Shown: in pieces, positions 21,342 through 33,800 of the stretch
How positions within the stretch are numbered: the stretch's first letter is position 1
Layout: each line of letters starts with the position of its first letter
Source of the DNA: Mesotaenium endlicherianum
Lineage: Eukaryota; Streptophyta; Zygnematophyceae; Zygnematales; Mesotaeniaceae
Assembly (NCBI GenBank): GCA_009602735.1
Contig: WELA01013853.1
Coordinates: forward strand, 345,059 to 409,058
Length of the DNA: 64,000 bases
Reading direction: 5' to 3'
Program-made: the position numbers and the translations under genes
The notes under the pieces: model-generated
Told to the model about the DNA's origin: nothing
What the model saw: only the letters and a program-made list of their open reading frames with translations
Databases searched by the model: none

Positions 21342-22240
21342 ACAACTCACCATTTTAAGGCTGCTACACACACTTGTGGCGTTCGGCCGAATCTGTGGTA
21401 ATCTCCTAGCGGATTCTATTCTGCGGTTCTCCTACTTTCAACAGTGAGATTCCCTCTTGGGAACTCCTACAATCCTAATTTATCCATGATACACTAAGAA
21501 GAATCTTCAGCATCGGCAGAAGCGTGGGGCCTCGGCTCTCCAATGGCCTTGGGAACTCCTTCTTCTTCTTCGCGTCCTTCTTCTCCTTCCTTCTGCTCCT
21601 TCTGCTTCTTAGCAAAAGTGTGTGAGAGTGATTGACATGTGTCAGGCAAGATTTGGGCCTTTCGCAGGCACCACACAGCGTCATCTTTTGAGAATGCCGT
21701 GCTCAGTCACAAGGCTTAGCTGCATGACGCTTCTGCCTAGCCATGCTCAACTCAAACTCGTAGTCACTCAGCATGCATGCACACCTCGTGACTGTCGCGC
21801 GTGGCTGCTTAGCTTCTCAGCTGGCAGTCACGCCTAAATTGGCTCATGGCTAAGAACTCCTGCACGGTGTGTACAAGCAAATGCCACTTGCTCAAGATTC
21901 CTACTCGGGCGGCCGTAATCTATCTTGGCATTGCGGCCATGACCTGGCTTAATCTGCCAGTCACACAGTACTTGACTTGGTACTTGCTGGGCGGCTCATC
22001 ACTGATCCCCAGCTTCTAGCCTCGCGACTGTCTATGCTGTCAAAACCTCCCCCATCCTTGGGTGTGGGGCACATTGACATTGACCCCTTGCTAGTGGTCT
22101 TGATGCCGACATAACCGCTGACTGCGACGTAATCAGTCAAGTGGTCGATGAGTCAACGTTGACTTTCCGTATCTGGGTGGCCGTAGCTTGCGCTGCGCGT
22201 GCGGCACCGTCAAACGGATAGTAGTCGCGACAATAGTGAC
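21342..22240 (-). mobile_element. LTR part of A1 beyond B1
   Basis: On the minus strand this aligns with 50,300-51,190 (plus strand, A2). Shared landmarks are 'gtcaacg.tgactcatcgacca', the purine-rich gag/gaagga tract with 'aaggagttcccaaggc', 'gtgtatcat' and 'aaaatggtgagt'. The upstream end fades into a G-type LTR near 22,240. Several short ORFs here are chance frames. Confidence 0.6.
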
Positions 22241-22528
22241 AGTCAAAAGAAGTTAATCAATCCTCAATTGATTAAGTTATTTCGTCATAATAAATCAAAG
22301 TAACTATATGATTAATTACATTATACGTTTGCGAAGTTATTGAATTACTTTACAATTCTTTTTGCAATAGCATTCGGGTCGTTACGCCAATCGACCGGGA
22401 ATTAGTCGGCACACACGTGTGTGGAAATAATTCAATAAACATGCAATCTTATACAATATAAAAGTATAACGTTTTTTAGGTAATTAGAAATACGTTATAA
22501 ATACGCCTAACAAGCTCAGATCGTTACA
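22240..22528 (+). repeat. Fragment of family G LTR
   Basis: Aligns with the last 300 bp of the solo LTR at 60,521-61,461. Shared words include 'ccaatcgaccgggaatta.tcggcaca', 'gtgtgtgg', 'aattcaat', 'tttaggtaatt' and the terminal 'gctcagatcgttaca' (22,514-22,528). The left boundary is approximate. Confidence 0.7.
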
Positions 22529-25293
22529 GTAAGCAATGGTCACCTCAAGCAATTCCCTAATGTGCCATAGATCATTGCTATCCAATCCCAACTTATGGCA
22601 ATGTACTTACTCAATCAGTACGTACACTTGCTCCAATAGTGTACTGCAATCCACAGTTTACACCAGTCAGTCACTGATGCTCCTGATATTAATGCAGTAC
22701 ATACATAGGATGTGGCAGTGTATGACTCAATTAGTACATACACTTGCTACTAAGTATGCAGGCCAGCAGAGCTTACTATATACTCTTACTACGCCTCCCA
22801 TCTCCCTCTCCCCAACTTAAATAGCTGTCGACCCAACAGCCCTAAGCACATAAGCACACCAAGAAGTGCCGACAACTCCTCCTCATAAGAACCACACAGA
22901 GTGACAGTCACAGAAGATGGCGGAGGTACGATTGGAGGGAGAAGAATCAACAAAGGAAAACCATAAGAGGACACAGAGTGCAAACATTCAAGTAAGCAAG
23001 AAAGAAAGTTCCCTCCCAAAAAAATTAAATAGTCCATTTTTCAGGACTAGAGTGGCATAGGAGGAGTGTACTGCCATTCATACCCTCTCACCATAAAGCA
23101 CTATCCATGAATAACCGAAACGCAAGCCAGCCTATCACATCCCTCCATTCGAGAATGTAGCTTGTTATGAGATAAAAACAACCGCTCCCATTAGCAGGAT
23201 CATCTATACCAAAGAGTAGCTCAGTTAGCTGACTTTACCAACGCATACATACAATGACTCATACTAGTCGTTTCTAGCAAGACATATACCAAGATGACTA
23301 CCACCCAATGGTGAGAGTCAACAATCAAAATGAAACGAGACCAAAAACAACCAACTGTATTATAGCTCTGATGTTTCAAGATACTCCCTACTTCAGGCCT
23401 CACTGCCTGAAATTGCCCAGAGGACAGGTGGGGAAGCGTCACGTGGCAGCGTCCAGCATGCCAACTCCTCGGCCTCTCTCGACCTGTATATAACCATTGC
23501 TTCACACTTTGCTTGCTAGTCTCAGTCTCTTCAACAGACAACAAACAAGTGTGTAAGTTGCCTTCAATGAGCTTCAAGCTACGCGTGGTAAACACCACAT
23601 CCTAGCTGCATCAGTGTACTCAAGATCTGATGACTCCATTACATAATTCCCGAGACCGCAAGGCAAACATTGGGATCGCGTAGACTCAACTAATGACAAT
23701 GGGCAAATTCAGTATAGCTCAAAATTAAGTTCCTGTCTAGAGGCACATACATCGCACCTATTGCAATTGCAGCAAGCACTTAGCAAGCCAATAACAACAG
23801 CGTGCATACATCAATGGTAAGACTCTCGCACTGTAACTCCAGCTAGCAAAAAGAATGTTTGTGCATCAGACTGAACAAGATCATTCAAGCCATGCATTGC
23901 GAGAACGTCCATATTGTCGATAATCTCTTCTGTCTGTACTTTGGTGTGCATAGTGAATTTAATTATAGCAGGGTCCATCTTACACTTGCTCTACGGTGTG
24001 CTAACGGCGATCCACTACCTCTAGCAACCGGGATGCAAAGTCCATGCACCTGACGCATATACACATGCATCTTGCATGCTACCTAGCATGCGCCTCTAGC
24101 GATCTCGGTTAGCTGCGAGGCCGCCAGAAACTTAGCACACTGCTAATATGCCCACATCGTCTCTATGACGAAGACACAAACCTCCTTACACTTAACCAAG
24201 TGTACAAGTGGCAAACAAAAGCATACAGCCAACTGGGCCTAAGGCAAGTAGTCGAACTCCCTCTAGTAGCCATGTTGACTTCCCATGCAGCAGTCAACAC
24301 ATCGTACAGACCCCCTTAAGCACAGTAGGTCAAATAATCCAGCAGACTGACTTAGCCTGTCAGCAATCACATGAGACCTGCATCCATAAAATCTTAGTAC
24401 ACTGACTAAACTCATCTTAAGGTTAAACCCCAAGCTCCTACGATCCCATTAAGTACCACAAAAGCACCGTCTCACACATAGCGTTCAAGTATAAGGCACT
24501 TACCCTAAACCCCCCAAGCACAAGTCAATGTGGCAAACGAGAGAAGCGCACAATGTCACAGCCAAGGTTGGGTATAGGGGGTATCTGTAGGATGCCATTG
24601 TTGCTGCGGAAGCCTCTTCACATAGAAGTTGCAGCATGCTGAAGCTTGTGGACGACGTGGTGCACTTGGACCATGGCGAGGATAACTTGTCGTCAATCCA
24701 TACTTGGAAACTTAACTTAGTAAATCATGTGTGCATGCATTGTCACAATTGCTCGACACATGCAGCCATATCCAAGTTCCCTCAACCTAACTACCACACA
24801 TATAATGAGAGAAGAACGTGTCTTGCAAAGCAACAAGATAAAACACCCAGGAATAGCACAACTGACTAACAAGTCCCCTAGCACAGTTGGAGTGCACACC
24901 TTTCTCTATACTAGCCGTGGATTGCATATAACAACACACAATGGCTATGATGAAGTGAGGTAAATGAGTTATATCCAACTTGCTAGGATGCACCTCCCTT
25001 GAGGCTGCCCTTGATGCTTGCACACACCTCTTCCATTAAGCCTCCACTTTAGGCTTCTCATTGCGTGGATTTGTACACAAGAGGCTAGGAAAGTCAAGTT
25101 AGTATGCCACATAGTACATTGAGCCAAAAGACACACTAGGTGAGCAAGTGGAAGGATCCTAGACAGGTTGTGCAATGCTCTACATCATACACTTTTCAAG
25201 CTCCACCTAGACTCATCCTACCACACAAGTAAGCCTCACACAATTACCTCATGAGACAAAGAAAACAAGCACGGACATTCAAGATAGGAATTA
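22529..25293. other. Non-coding repeat-like DNA, probably interior of an E element
   Basis: No credible gene is seen on either strand over 2.8 kb; all open frames are short and unconserved. The stretch ends at a primer-binding site (25,294-25,305) and the minus-strand E1 LTR. It is therefore probably the interior of an LTR element lacking recognisable gag or pol. A pyrimidine-rich tract at about 22,793-22,815, read on the minus strand, could be a polypurine tract. A matching left LTR is not visible. Confidence 0.4.
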
Positions 25294-25305
25294 GCTCCAA
25301 TACCA
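25294..25305 (-). promoter_or_regulatory. Primer-binding site next to E1 LTR
   Basis: gctccaatacca is the complement of tggtattggagc, the same methionine-tRNA-type site seen in F1 and C2. It lies one base from the LTR and shows that E1 is a 5' LTR whose interior lies to the left. Confidence 0.7.
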
Positions 25306-25306
25306 C

Positions 25307-26528
25307 TGAAATGGATCTTGCTTGTTCAAGATAAATATATTTATTTTGAATATAAGATCAGAGATAGGTGGAAGCGTGTAAAATCAGAGAGCGATCTTCG
25401 CTCTTATAATGAGTTCCGTTTACTCATCTTTACCCTTTGACTCACTTGTCGTAGTGTGCCATAGTTGCACACTAACTCAAGGTACAAGAAAGAGGCGAGC
25501 TTGAGGACTAAATCTTCTCCTTTAGAAACTCATGGCCTCTTGCCTACCAGGCATGCAAGCATGTATAAGCACATACACAACATTAGGGGACTGAATAGCA
25601 AAGGCGCTCTCATTCAGATGACCATAACGTAGCTAACACATCCCATTGACTTAGGTACAAAACCATGGAATCTGTCCGTTATGTGACCCCGAATTGTCAG
25701 AGGGCATAACTCTGTCAAGACTACTCCAAATTGAGCAAACTCAACGGCAACGGACGCATCTTGACGAGACCTTTCCAAAAGTCATAGTTCGTTTCATTTG
25801 GAGCACAGACGAAGACGCCATATCAATTTTCGTGAAAGCTGGTTATAATAACGAACAAAAAAGTGCACACATGACTTGCAAGTCAAAATCCGACTGTAAA
25901 GCCTACTGTCCAGAATGAGGGACCACGAGATCCCAGCCTGCTATGTATTAAGTGACCACTTGGTTGACCACGGTGCAAGGTGCCCCGTTTTGTGGGAAAC
26001 CCGTTAAGTTGGGACCCACGGATCTAAGTATAACGACCATATTAATTGGTCGGTTGACTAAGTCCTAACTGTTCAATTGACTCACGACGGCTCCCCCTAC
26101 CCAGGAGGTAACCACATTGGTAGAACATCGGTTTACCGAATCTCAGTCGACCTCCCGACTTTCAGTATACTACGGTCACATGTGCCAATCTACTGTCTAT
26201 CTATATGAATAGATCTATCCTCAGCGTACTGAGTCAAAGTATACTAGTTATCATTATCAACCTACTGGTATTATGTCCTATATATACACAGATAATCTCA
26301 ACAAAGTATGCTCTGATACAAAATGTCATCCTGCTGACCTTTATGACAAAGTCAGCAAACAACACTATGACACAAAAGTCATTCTACTGACCTTTTTGAC
26401 AAGGTAAGTAAACTCGTATTATGTCGATATATATTCATTTCGATGAACTCGCACATGTGCGTATTTTGACATATTACTATGATATATGTATATGTGCATT
26501 TAAATAAATAATGAACTAATTCATTACA
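25307..26528 (-). repeat. E1: 5' LTR of family E
   Basis: About 1.2 kb, running (plus-strand reading) from TGAAATGGATC to AATTCATTACA. It matches the complement of 38,366-39,681 over its length, including 'gctgacctttttgacaa' repeats and the 'ccacggatctaagtataacgaccat' block. Short frames inside are not genes. Confidence 0.8.
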
Positions 26529-26576
26529 TATACTAACTTAGACGCGCTAGGCTAATCCAAAACTTCCAGGTAAATC
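26529..26576 (-). repeat. Scrap of family C LTR at the E1/D junction
   Basis: About 48 bp (ttagacgcgctaggctaatc and neighbours) match the middle of family C LTRs, for example near 49,800-49,855. The scrap joins copia element D through the shared word gtaaatc, a microhomology junction. Confidence 0.65.
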
Positions 26577-27031
26577 CTCTTCTTCTATCTCTTCTTCTTA
26601 CCGCACTTTCTCTCAGCTGGTCACACAGGCAGCTTCTTCTTCTTTCAAGTCACACAGACTTAGCTGGTCACACAGACAACTTCCTTTACTCACACAGACA
26701 AGGCCACACAGACCTGTAGCAGGTCAAGCACTTAGCAAAGATCTTGCACACACACTTCCCTCGGAGACTCTTCTTCTTTCTTACACTCAAGAGTTCACCA
26801 TACATCTTCTGTCACAGTGCCTATATTCACTTGGCGGGCTGCTCACCTACCTCACACTCATCGACACTTCAGACGTAATGTTCTACTACCCTACACTTCT
26901 ACAAAATCAACACAATGTCAGCACATCGACGGTCCACCCACTTTAACTATAATACAAGTCTCCTCTATGCATCAACACACACACACATGCAAGCCCACCC
27001 AACCGATACAAGCAAATAGAGTCAGGAAACA
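26570..27031 (-). repeat. 3' LTR of copia element D
   Basis: Matches 37,772-38,247 and 28,187-28,663 ('tcttcttctt', repeated 'gtcacacagac', 'atcgacggtccaccc'). It ends at about 27,031. A purine-rich tract on the minus strand follows (27,032-27,053). The outermost few bases are missing. Confidence 0.8.
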
Positions 27032-27054
27032 CTCCCTCTCAGCTCCTACTCTAT

Positions 27055-29384
27055 TTAACTACACACTCTCTCAAACCAAACGTCTCTGTACACCACTGGT
27101 GCTACCATCTTATCAGTCCTCACATCTACACTGCCATCCAGCACACACTCTCTACACTTATGATACTGAATATCAATGTGCTTGCTCCTGGCATGCTCTA
27201 TTGAGTTCTTGCCCAGTGCAATGCAGCTCTGACTATCAATTAGAATCACCGTGGGCCTCTTTCGTTTGTAGCCAAGGTCCTCCAATAATCTTCTCAACCA
27301 TAGAGCCTCCTTGACCGCCTGTGAAGTAGCCATGTACTCAGCCTCCATGGAGGACAATGCCACCACCTTCTGCCTCTTACTCTTCCAGGTCACAACTCCA
27401 TTGGCAAGAGAGAAAGCATACCCTGCAGTAGACCTCTGGGTGTCCTCATCACCACCCCAGTCAGAATCACTGCAACCCTCCAACTTCACACTCTCTGCTC
27501 CTCCCAAATGCAACCATAAATCAGGAGTGCCCCTCAGATATCTCAGGATCCTCTTCATTGCCTCCCAGCGAGCAGGATCTGGGTTCTCCATGGACTCACT
27601 CACCACTCCCACAGCATTAGCAATATCAGGCCTTGTGCAGATCATCAAGTACATTATGCTGCCAGCTACCTTCCTCATAGGCACCTGAGACATCATCTCC
27701 CATTCTCTCTCACCCTTGGCACGCATGCTTGCACTAAGCCTATGCTCAGGGTCAAGAGGCATACTGACAGGCTTGTACATCTGCATATGAAACCTTTCGA
27801 GGATTGTCTGCAGGTAAGCTGGTTGCCCAAGCATGATCATCCTCTTGGCCCTGTTCCTCTTCACCTGTATGCCAAGCACAAGCTCCACCTCTCAAAAATC
27901 CTTCATATCGTATGTGCTATTCAACACATCCTTCACTTCCTGAATCTTCTTCCCAACTAGCAGCAGATCATCCACATACGATACCAGCATGACTTTGCCT
28001 TCTCCAACACCCTTCACACAGAGGCTGTTGTCTGCATTTGACCTCACAAATCCTTGCTTCAACAAAAAAGAGTCAATCTTTTGGTTCCACATCCTGGGAC
28101 TCTGCTTCAAACCATATAGAGACTTCTTCAGATTGCATATCTTTTTGGGGAACTTGGCATCTACAATTCCTTCAGGCTGCTCCATGTGTTGTAAATCCTC
28201 TTCCTCCATCTCTTCTTCTTACTCCACTTTCTCTCAACTCGTCACACAGACAGCTTCTTCTCTCTTCAAGTCACACAGACTTAGCTGGTCACACAGACAG
28301 CTTCCGTTAGTCACACAGACAAGGCCACACAGACTTGTAGCTGATCAAGCACTTAGCACAGATCTTGCACACACACTTTCCTCGGGAACTCTTCTTCTTT
28401 CTTACACTCAAGAGTTCACCATACATCTTCTTTCACAGCGCCTATATTCACTTGGCAGTTGCTCATCTGCCTCACACTCATCGACACTTCAGACCTAATG
28501 TCCTACTACCCTGCACTTCTACACAATCAACACAATGTCAACACATCGACGGTCCACTTACTTTGACTATAATACAAGTATACTCTATGCATCGACACAC
28601 ACACACATGCGAGCCCACCCAACCGATACAAGCAAATAGAGTTAGGAGTGCCTATTTACAACACCATGTACACCTCCTCATCCAAGTCCCCATTCAGGAA
28701 TGCAGTCTTCACGTCCATCTGGTGCATCTCCATATCCTCCACAGCTGCAATCTGTGCAACCACCCTTACAGTGGTAATCGTAGCAACAAGGGCAAACGTC
28801 TTATTAAAATCTTCTCCCTCTGTCTATGAGTAGTCCTTTGCCACATATCTTGCCTTGTACCTGTCCACAGATCCATCAGCCCTTCTCTTCAACCTGTAGA
28901 TCCTCCGGCCTCCAACAACCTTCTTGCCAAGTGGCAGGTCCTCTAAGTCCCAGGTGCGATTCTTCTCTAACGGCTCCATCTCTTCAGCTGAGGCCTTCCT
29001 CCATTGCTCTGCTGCATCTGTCTTCATGGCTGCCACATAGGTCTTTGGCTCGTAGTCATCGAGCATATAGGCAACCTCACACTCCATCTCATCTTCTGCC
29101 AGCTCCTCCACAAAAACCACATACTCGTCCACTCCTAACTTCACAGGCTTCACAGTCTGTCTGGTGAAGCTTCTCCTTGCTGCATGACCCTCTCCACTGT
29201 TTGAGGCCTCTGCATCAGATCCTGACCTCGAGCTTCTCCCAGCTCCCACTGCTGCAGCAGGCTCCTTGCATGCTCTTCTCCTTGGTCTCCTTTTGGTTGC
29301 ACTTCAAGGTCTCTCTCCTACGAACTCCACTTCACTGTCAGAGTCAGAGCCAGCTCCCTTTTGCTCAACACCCCTCCCCACTTC
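27055..29384 (-). pseudogene. Reverse transcriptase and RNase H of copia element D
   Basis: The RT begins to the right (TYVAAMKTDAAEQWRKASAEE and YRLKRRADGSVDRYKARYVA near 28,860-29,060). It continues beyond the solo LTR with SLYGLKQSPRMWNQKID and the catalytic YVDDLLLVG (about 27,950-28,160). RNase H is at 27,060-27,500, with GCSDSDWGGDEDTQRSTAGY and ALSSMEAEYMATSQA, both standard copia signatures. The solo LTR at 28,187-28,663 splits the RT. Confidence 0.88.
28187..28663 (-). repeat. Solo LTR of family D inside D's own RT
   Basis: The 477-bp LTR runs from TGTTGTAAATCC to CTATTTACAACA (plus-strand reading). It is flanked by ccatg at 28,182-28,186 and 28,664-28,668, so it is a genuine insertion followed by LTR-LTR recombination. 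Confidence 0.92.
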
Positions 29385-30124
29385 TGAAAGGGGCAGAGTG
29401 CCCTAGTGGAAGCGTAGTAACTCACGAGGAAAGGAACTTGTTGCAATCATACGAAAGAGTGCAGCGGCATATCACTAAGAAAGCTTAGGAAAATTACTCA
29501 ACATTTTGAGTAGCAAAAAACTCCTCATAAATGATGTAGGATAAAAGGCCTTGTCATTACAAACCCGTAGAAATTTACAGAAGTGAAAACTGAAAAGAAA
29601 CAAAGAAGTTATGCTTATGATTTTTTGCCTAAGTGCTCCTCCCTAGGAGGAAGCTACGGATTTTCCTAAGTGTTCGTCAAATCGTCCCTTCCAGAATATT
29701 CGTGAGTGAGCCAGATCAGTCTAATCTGACGTGTCGGGCCAAATTGACGTCCACATACATGCATCGACATTAGTAGAATATTCTATCTTAGACGCGCTAG
29801 GTTAAACCGAAACTTCAAGGTCAATCGACCTAGTCGGCACTCCGCGTCAGCCGAACTTACGTAAAGGTTCGAGTTCATTCTAACGAGCCAGATTACTCGA
29901 CGCTGTCGGTCAATACGACGGTCGCGCTCACCGCAAATTAAGGACAGTCGTCAACCGACCTCAAAACTAATTAAACTTTGGAAATCCGTAACCCTCTCAA
30001 TACTTGACCAAATTCGATGAACTTTATATAAAAATGACCACAAAAAGGCACTCTACACTACTGTACAATCAAAGCATTCTTTCAAGAAAATCAAAAATGC
30101 ACTTTATAAACCTATGACCTTACA
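29385..30124 (-). repeat. 3' LTR of C1
   Basis: 740 bp, plus-strand reading TGAAAGGGG to ATGACCTTACA. It matches 34,557-35,298, 49,398-50,098, 57,399-58,141 and 63,568-64,000. Confidence 0.92.
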
Positions 30125-33100
30125 TCATCCCTCTCCTCAAGATGCGACGTCCTCGACGCATTCTGCAAATAACGTCTCAACTTACTCTTACAATGAGTCA
30201 AGTTGGCCTCTGGCTCCCAACTGTTGTCGTCCGCATGGTAACCCTTCCACTTGACCAGATACTCTTGAACAAGTCGTTGACCTCGCTTGACTCGTCGATC
30301 GCCGACAATCGCCTCCACTTCATACTCAATTACATCATCGATCTCGAGCGGTAGTGGCGGTGTAGGTAGTCGTCCTGGATGTCCTCCATTTGGATCAACG
30401 TATGGCCGCAAATAACTGACATGGAACACATCATGGATACGTCAACCTGAAGGAAGTTCCAACTTGTAGGTCACTGGATTAACCTGCTTGAGTACCACAA
30501 AGGGACTTGTAAATCGTGCCCGCAGTTTCCTCTTGCCCGTAAAAGGTAGGTTCTCTGTTGACAAGAGTACTTTGTCGCCCACAGGGAATGTCATTTTCCT
30601 CCTGTGCTTGTTAGCATGCTTGACTTGCTCTTCCTGTGCCTTCCGAATACACGTCTTTGCCATATCCCAAGTCTTGGCCATCTGCTCCATAAAAGCTTGT
30701 GTAGTAGGAACCTGAGTCTCCTTGGCCTTCTCCAACAAGATGTTCCCTGGATGATATACTTCTCTTCCATAAACTATAGCGAATGGTGACTCCTTGGTGG
30801 ATCCCTGCATGCGTCGTTGTAGGCAAACTCCAATCCTGGTAGCTTCGTGTCCCACTCTGAAGGGTCCTCCATAGAGAAACTCCTAAGCACCTCTTACAGT
30901 GTTCTGTTGAGCCTCTCACTCTGCCCGTCTGTCCGAGGATGATAGGAAGTGCTCATATTGAACTTGGTCCCCATCAAAGCAAAACAATGACCGCCAAAAG
31001 TTGCTAGTAAACCTTGGATCCCGTTCTGAAACAATCACCTTCGGCAACCCATGTAGCCTGAAAATATGATCAACGATTAGTCGTGCCACATCTGCTGCCG
31101 TACAAGCCTCCTTCATGGGAATGAAGTGAGCCATCTTACTGAGTGTATCAGACACAACCCATACTGCATCGTGCCCTTGACCACTAACTGGTAACGACGT
31201 AATGAAGTCCATAGCAATTTGCTCCCAAGGATACTTTGGAATAGGCAGGGGCTGCAATGTACCTCCCTTCTTTTGATTTGGTGTCTTGTTATGCTGGCAC
31301 GCATTGCAACTCCTGATCCACTCCTTGATGTCCTTGTCCATATTTCTCCAATAGTATTTCCGCTTCAGCACACTTGCCGTCTTCTCGCTTCCAAAGTGTC
31401 CAATATATAAGCAATCATGATGCTCCGCAAGTAGTAAGTCTCGTAGCTCCTTGATGTCAGGTACCACCACTCTGTTGGAATCACCAGAATACCATATGCC
31501 GTTCTTCTTCTGCATACTCGCGTTGGACTCAGCTGCTCTACCATCTGCAAATTCTGGATCCTTCTCATAACCTCTCTTAAGCTTCTCCTTGAAGTCCATA
31601 TTCTCCTTGATAACTGAGACAACTGCAAGGTCACACCTCCTGGACAAAGCGTCTGCAGGGTTGATCTTCCCAGGTAAGTACTCAATTTTGTGGGCAAACT
31701 GTTGCAGAAACTCCATCTACCCTGCCTGTCTTGGTGTCAACGTTGGTTGCGTCATAAACTTCTCCAAGCTCTTGTGGTATGTCTTTATGAACACCTTCCG
31801 GCCGTCCACATAAGATCGCCAAATCCTCAAAGCCTGGATAATAGCCAACATCTCCCGCTCGTGTGCTTCATAGTTTTGCTCCGCAGGACTCAACTTCCTG
31901 CTCTCATATGCCACATGCTGCAATCCTTTACCCTGGTCCTGGAGAAGAATGGCTCCCACTGCAAAATTTGATGCATCCGTGATGATGGTGCAAGGAAGCT
32001 CTGGACTTGCAATTGCCAACACAGGTGCCTGTGTCAACAGCTCCTTAATCTTCTCAAAGGCTTGCTCCTCCTTGTCACCCCAAAGCCACTTCTCCTGCTT
32101 CTTCAACATGTCCGTAAGCGGTGCACACACCTTGGCAAATCCTTCAATGAAACGTCGATAATAATTTGCCATGCCGAGGAAACTCCTGAGTTGATGAATA
32201 TCAGCAGGTACCGGCCAATCTCTGACTGCTTGCACCTTCTTCTGCTCCACCTTGACTCCTTCAGCTCCCATTATGTGCCCAAGAAATTCGACTTTATTGA
32301 GACAGAAGTCGCACTTGCTCATCTTCCCATATAACTTTTGACCTCTCAAGGCCTCCAAGACCTTCCTCAGATGCTCCACATGCTCTTCCAAGGTCTTTGT
32401 ATAGATCAAGATGTCGTCCAAAAATACCACCACAAACTGGTCCAAGTAGGGTCTGAAGATACTATTCATGAGTCCCATGAATGTAGCAAGTGCATTAGTC
32501 AACCCAAAAGGCATGAGCGTAAACTCAAATAACCCATAACGAGTCCTGAAAGCAGTCTTTTGAACGTCTCCTTCCACAATTCGTACCTGGTGATAGCCAT
32601 TCCTCAAATCGATCTTCGAGAATACTTTGCCCCGACAAGCCTGTCAATCAACTCGTCCACTCGTGGAAATGGGTACCTGTTCTTGATGGTGACCTTGTTG
32701 AGAGCCCGGTAGTCGACACACATCCTCATAGTCCCATCCTTCTTCTTCACAAATAAGACTGGCGCTGCAAATGGAGACTCGCTGGGTCGGATGAATCCCT
32801 TCTCCAACAACTCTGTCAGCTGCTTCTTCAACTCGTCCAACTCCGCAAACGATTGATGATAGGCGGGTCTCACTGGTGGCTTACTCCCTGGTTCCAACTC
32901 GATCTTGTGCTCCATAGCTCTCTGTGGAGGTAATCCTGCAGGTAGCTCCTTAGAAAAAATGCACTTGAACTCCTCCAACAGCGCCTTAATTTGGGCAGGC
33001 ATCTCAGCAGGCTTCTTCTCTTGAGCGGTTGGGCTCTGCTCCTTCAGAGTAAGGGGATCAGACACCACTACTTGCTCCTCCGGCGATGTACATTCGCCCA

Positions 33101-33800
33101 GGCTATTAGGATTTACACTTGCTCCATCTGATGACTTGGCCAGGGCTACCAAAACAAGGTACATCTCCTTCACCTGATTCGCCCTGCATAGCTTCTTAAC
33201 TTGCAGGCTCGACAGAAGACAGTTACTTGTGGTCGTATCTACCTCCACCTGTTTCGCTGTCTCCATTCGACCATCACGCCCTTGGACTTTCACTTGTCCT
33301 GTGCTCTAGTGCACTTGAGGGTTGGCTTTCCTCAGCCATGGTCGACCCAATATCACCTCATGGTCACCCAACTCTGCCTGCTCCATAACTTCCTTACTCG
33401 GGTGTCCGCTACTTCCACGTGAATAGCTTCCGTAGGTGCACCACACTTGAGTCTCTGCCCATTTGCCAAAATTGCCTCCTTAGGCTCATAATGCTTCTGC
33501 ACAGGGATTTGCCACTCTTTCACCAGCTTCTTGTGCACAAAATTTGCACTTGCGCCATTGTCGATCATACACTTTGCCTTGTTGCCGTCGACTACTCCTT
33601 CCACGATGATAGGCTTGTCAACGTCTCGCCCTCTGCTTCTCGGCAGGCTCCTGGGGATAACCTCCTTGTGAGTTCTCGTCTTCACGCCAATAAACAACTC
33701 AGAACAACTTACTGGCAGCCTCCTTTTTCCTGCTGTTGAGGTTGCTTCGCCTTCACATGACAGTCTCGAGCCAGATGTCCAAGCCTGCCACAATTATAGC
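30125..33800 (-). pseudogene. pol of C1 (protease, RT, RNase H, integrase, chromodomain)
   Basis: The protease lies at about 33,430-33,620 (GNKAKCMIDNGASANFVHKK). RT covers about 32,290-32,950 ([27 protein letters not shown], then [10 protein letters not shown]). RNase H is at about 31,780-32,010 ([18 protein letters not shown]). Integrase starts with a zinc finger (HHDCLYIGHFGSEK, then CNACQHNK) and core (IAMDFITSLP) at about 30,950-31,430. A chromodomain closes the protein at about 30,170-30,340 ([30 protein letters not shown]). The region is broken. Confidence 0.9.

Larger units (their letters stand above)
1..22240 (-). mobile_element. LTR retrotransposon A1 with a DNA methyltransferase domain, interrupted by two other elements
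   Basis: In minus-strand order the parts are LTR/leader (about 22,240-21,342 and 12,550-12,076), gag start (12,075-11,756), more gag-like sequence (4,135-3,540), cytosine methyltransferase domain (about 3,260-2,290), a charged linker (2,290-430) and the start of reverse transcriptase (430-1), which runs off the window. The RT signature, containing AKKDE and RMCGDYKRLN, is of Ty3/gypsy or pararetrovirus type. A hAT transposon lies in gag and gypsy element B1 lies in the LTR/leader. The upper boundary is set only by loss of similarity to copy A2 (50,099-51,715) and is good to about 50 bp. The element is broken in several places besides the insertions, so it is an old copy. That all parts belong to one element is inferred from shared strand, the target duplications of the two inserts, and the partial match to A2. 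Confidence 0.72.

Noticed and set aside
23196-23240. tRNA A-box-like word 'tagctcagttag'
   Set aside because: No B box or stem pairing follows within tRNA distance.
25694-25918. Small frames within E1 and E2 LTRs
   Set aside because: E1 and E2 do not keep the same frame as a protein; the similarity is that of the LTR DNA.
26817-27040. Plus-strand frames in the D LTRs rich in His and Thr
   Set aside because: They lie in LTR sequence, opposite to the element's coding strand, and come from repeated cacacagac words.
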